64,000 nucleotides of DNA, taken from NCBI GenBank assembly GCA_024811115.1, contig JAKOGH010000216.1, positions 124,001-188,000 of the forward strand. The letters run 5' to 3'. Shown in pieces: positions 63,602 through 64,000 of the stretch; within the stretch, counting starts at the first letter, position 1, and every line of letters begins with the position of its first letter. Origin of the DNA: Terana coerulea. Taxonomy: Eukaryota > Basidiomycota > Agaricomycetes > Polyporales > Phanerochaetaceae. A program made the position numbers and the translations under genes. Below the pieces are notes generated by a model. That model was not told the DNA's origin, did no database searches, and saw only the letters and a list, made by a program, of their open reading frames with translations.

Positions 63602-64000
63602 TTGTGTTTGCCTATGTCTTCAATGCAGTACCACTGAGCAAAATCCTAGAAATGCGCGTCCGTACTCACCACGCCGAGTCAACGCCGAATAACAAGCCTG
63701 AGAGCACAAGCTAACATGTTCGAAACGTTGGTGTCACGAGAAATCACTCCTAGTAACTCCGCGAGCACGTTTCCTGCAGCGTTCCCACACATCGATGCCA
63801 TCCACGGCGGAGGGCGGCAACATTAATGGCATAATAAAACCGACTTGGGTGGTACTACTGCAGACTGGTACATGTACATTGTACGTATGCGACGGAGCCA
63901 GGAGACACTACAGGGGAGCGAACTTTCGATTGTCCGACCGTCCGTTCACCGTCCGTTCCTGCAGCACGTACTACTGTAACAGAAGAAAGAAGCGCACGAG
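63602..64000. other. Upstream region of the RNase H-fold gene to the window end
   Basis: No gene recognised. It should contain the promoter of the minus-strand gene. The last ~100 bp contain direct repeats of CCGTCCGTTC/TTGTCCGACC type (63935-63960). Confidence 0.4.

Overview
The window comes from a basidiomycete fungus, most likely an Agaricomycete and perhaps Polyporales. The signs are many short introns (about 48-70 bp, GTRNGT...YAG) inside nearly every gene, tightly spaced genes on both strands, and proteins of the usual fungal repertoire: a white-collar-2 photoreceptor partner, a DASH kinetochore subunit, creC/WDR20 and Stt4. No bacterial or viral segment was seen. Gene models were assembled by eye from reading frames and splice sites; where exon lengths sum to whole codons this is stated.

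Layout. 1-0.9 kb: edge fragment of an unrecognised protein. 0.9-2.8 kb: isovaleryl-CoA dehydrogenase (-). 3.0-4.6 kb: F-box protein (+), then a 50-bp tandem repeat. 5.4-7.4 kb: a membrane/coiled-coil protein built by internal tandem duplication (-). 8.6-9.9 kb: white collar 2 (-). 10.6-12.5 kb: uncharacterised Cys/His-motif protein (-). 13.7-15.1 kb: RPA3 (+) and APC15 (-). 15.2-16.7 kb: unrecognised ORFs. 17.5-19.6 kb: MFS transporter (+). 20.0-22.4 kb: creC/WDR20 (-), divergent from BCKDH E1-beta (+, 22.5-24.1 kb). 24.2-26.8 kb: ABC transporter (-), divergent from the phosphatidylinositol 4-kinase Stt4 (+, 27.4-35.1 kb). 35.5-36.7 kb: Rag GTPase Gtr1 (+). 36.9-41.0 kb: a repeat island with a TA-flanked foldback element and a pair of ~310-bp inverted repeats around an AT-richer decayed gene. 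41.1-47.7 kb: kinesin-4-like motor (+). 49.1-49.7 kb: a hAT-like MITE with an 8-bp target duplication. 49.9-51.3 kb: mitochondrial-type SDR (+). 52.1-55.0 kb: divergent protein kinase (+). 57.0-58.3 kb: BTB-like protein (-). 59.2-60.9 kb: broken or unresolved gene fragments. 61.2-61.6 kb: DASH subunit Dad3 (+), convergent with a Gfd2/YDR514C-like RNase H-fold protein (-, 61.6-63.6 kb).

Functional themes. Two steps of branched-chain amino-acid breakdown (BCKDH E1-beta and isovaleryl-CoA dehydrogenase) lie about 20 kb apart. Stt4 (plasma-membrane PI4P synthesis) and Gtr1 (TORC1 signalling) are neighbours. Cell division is represented by APC15, Dad3, RPA3 and the kinesin. Light and carbon regulation are represented by WC-2 and creC.

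Caution. At least a dozen otherwise well-conserved genes or exons carry what look like single-base frameshifts, several in homopolymer runs (MFS, Stt4, Gtr1, kinesin, kinase, BTB-like). They are best explained as uncorrected long-read assembly indels rather than true pseudogenes, and most lie after 32 kb. The most interesting biological signals are an apparent AT-AC intron next to an 8-nt micro-exon in the Stt4 activation loop, the exon-duplicated membrane protein, and the two MITEs.
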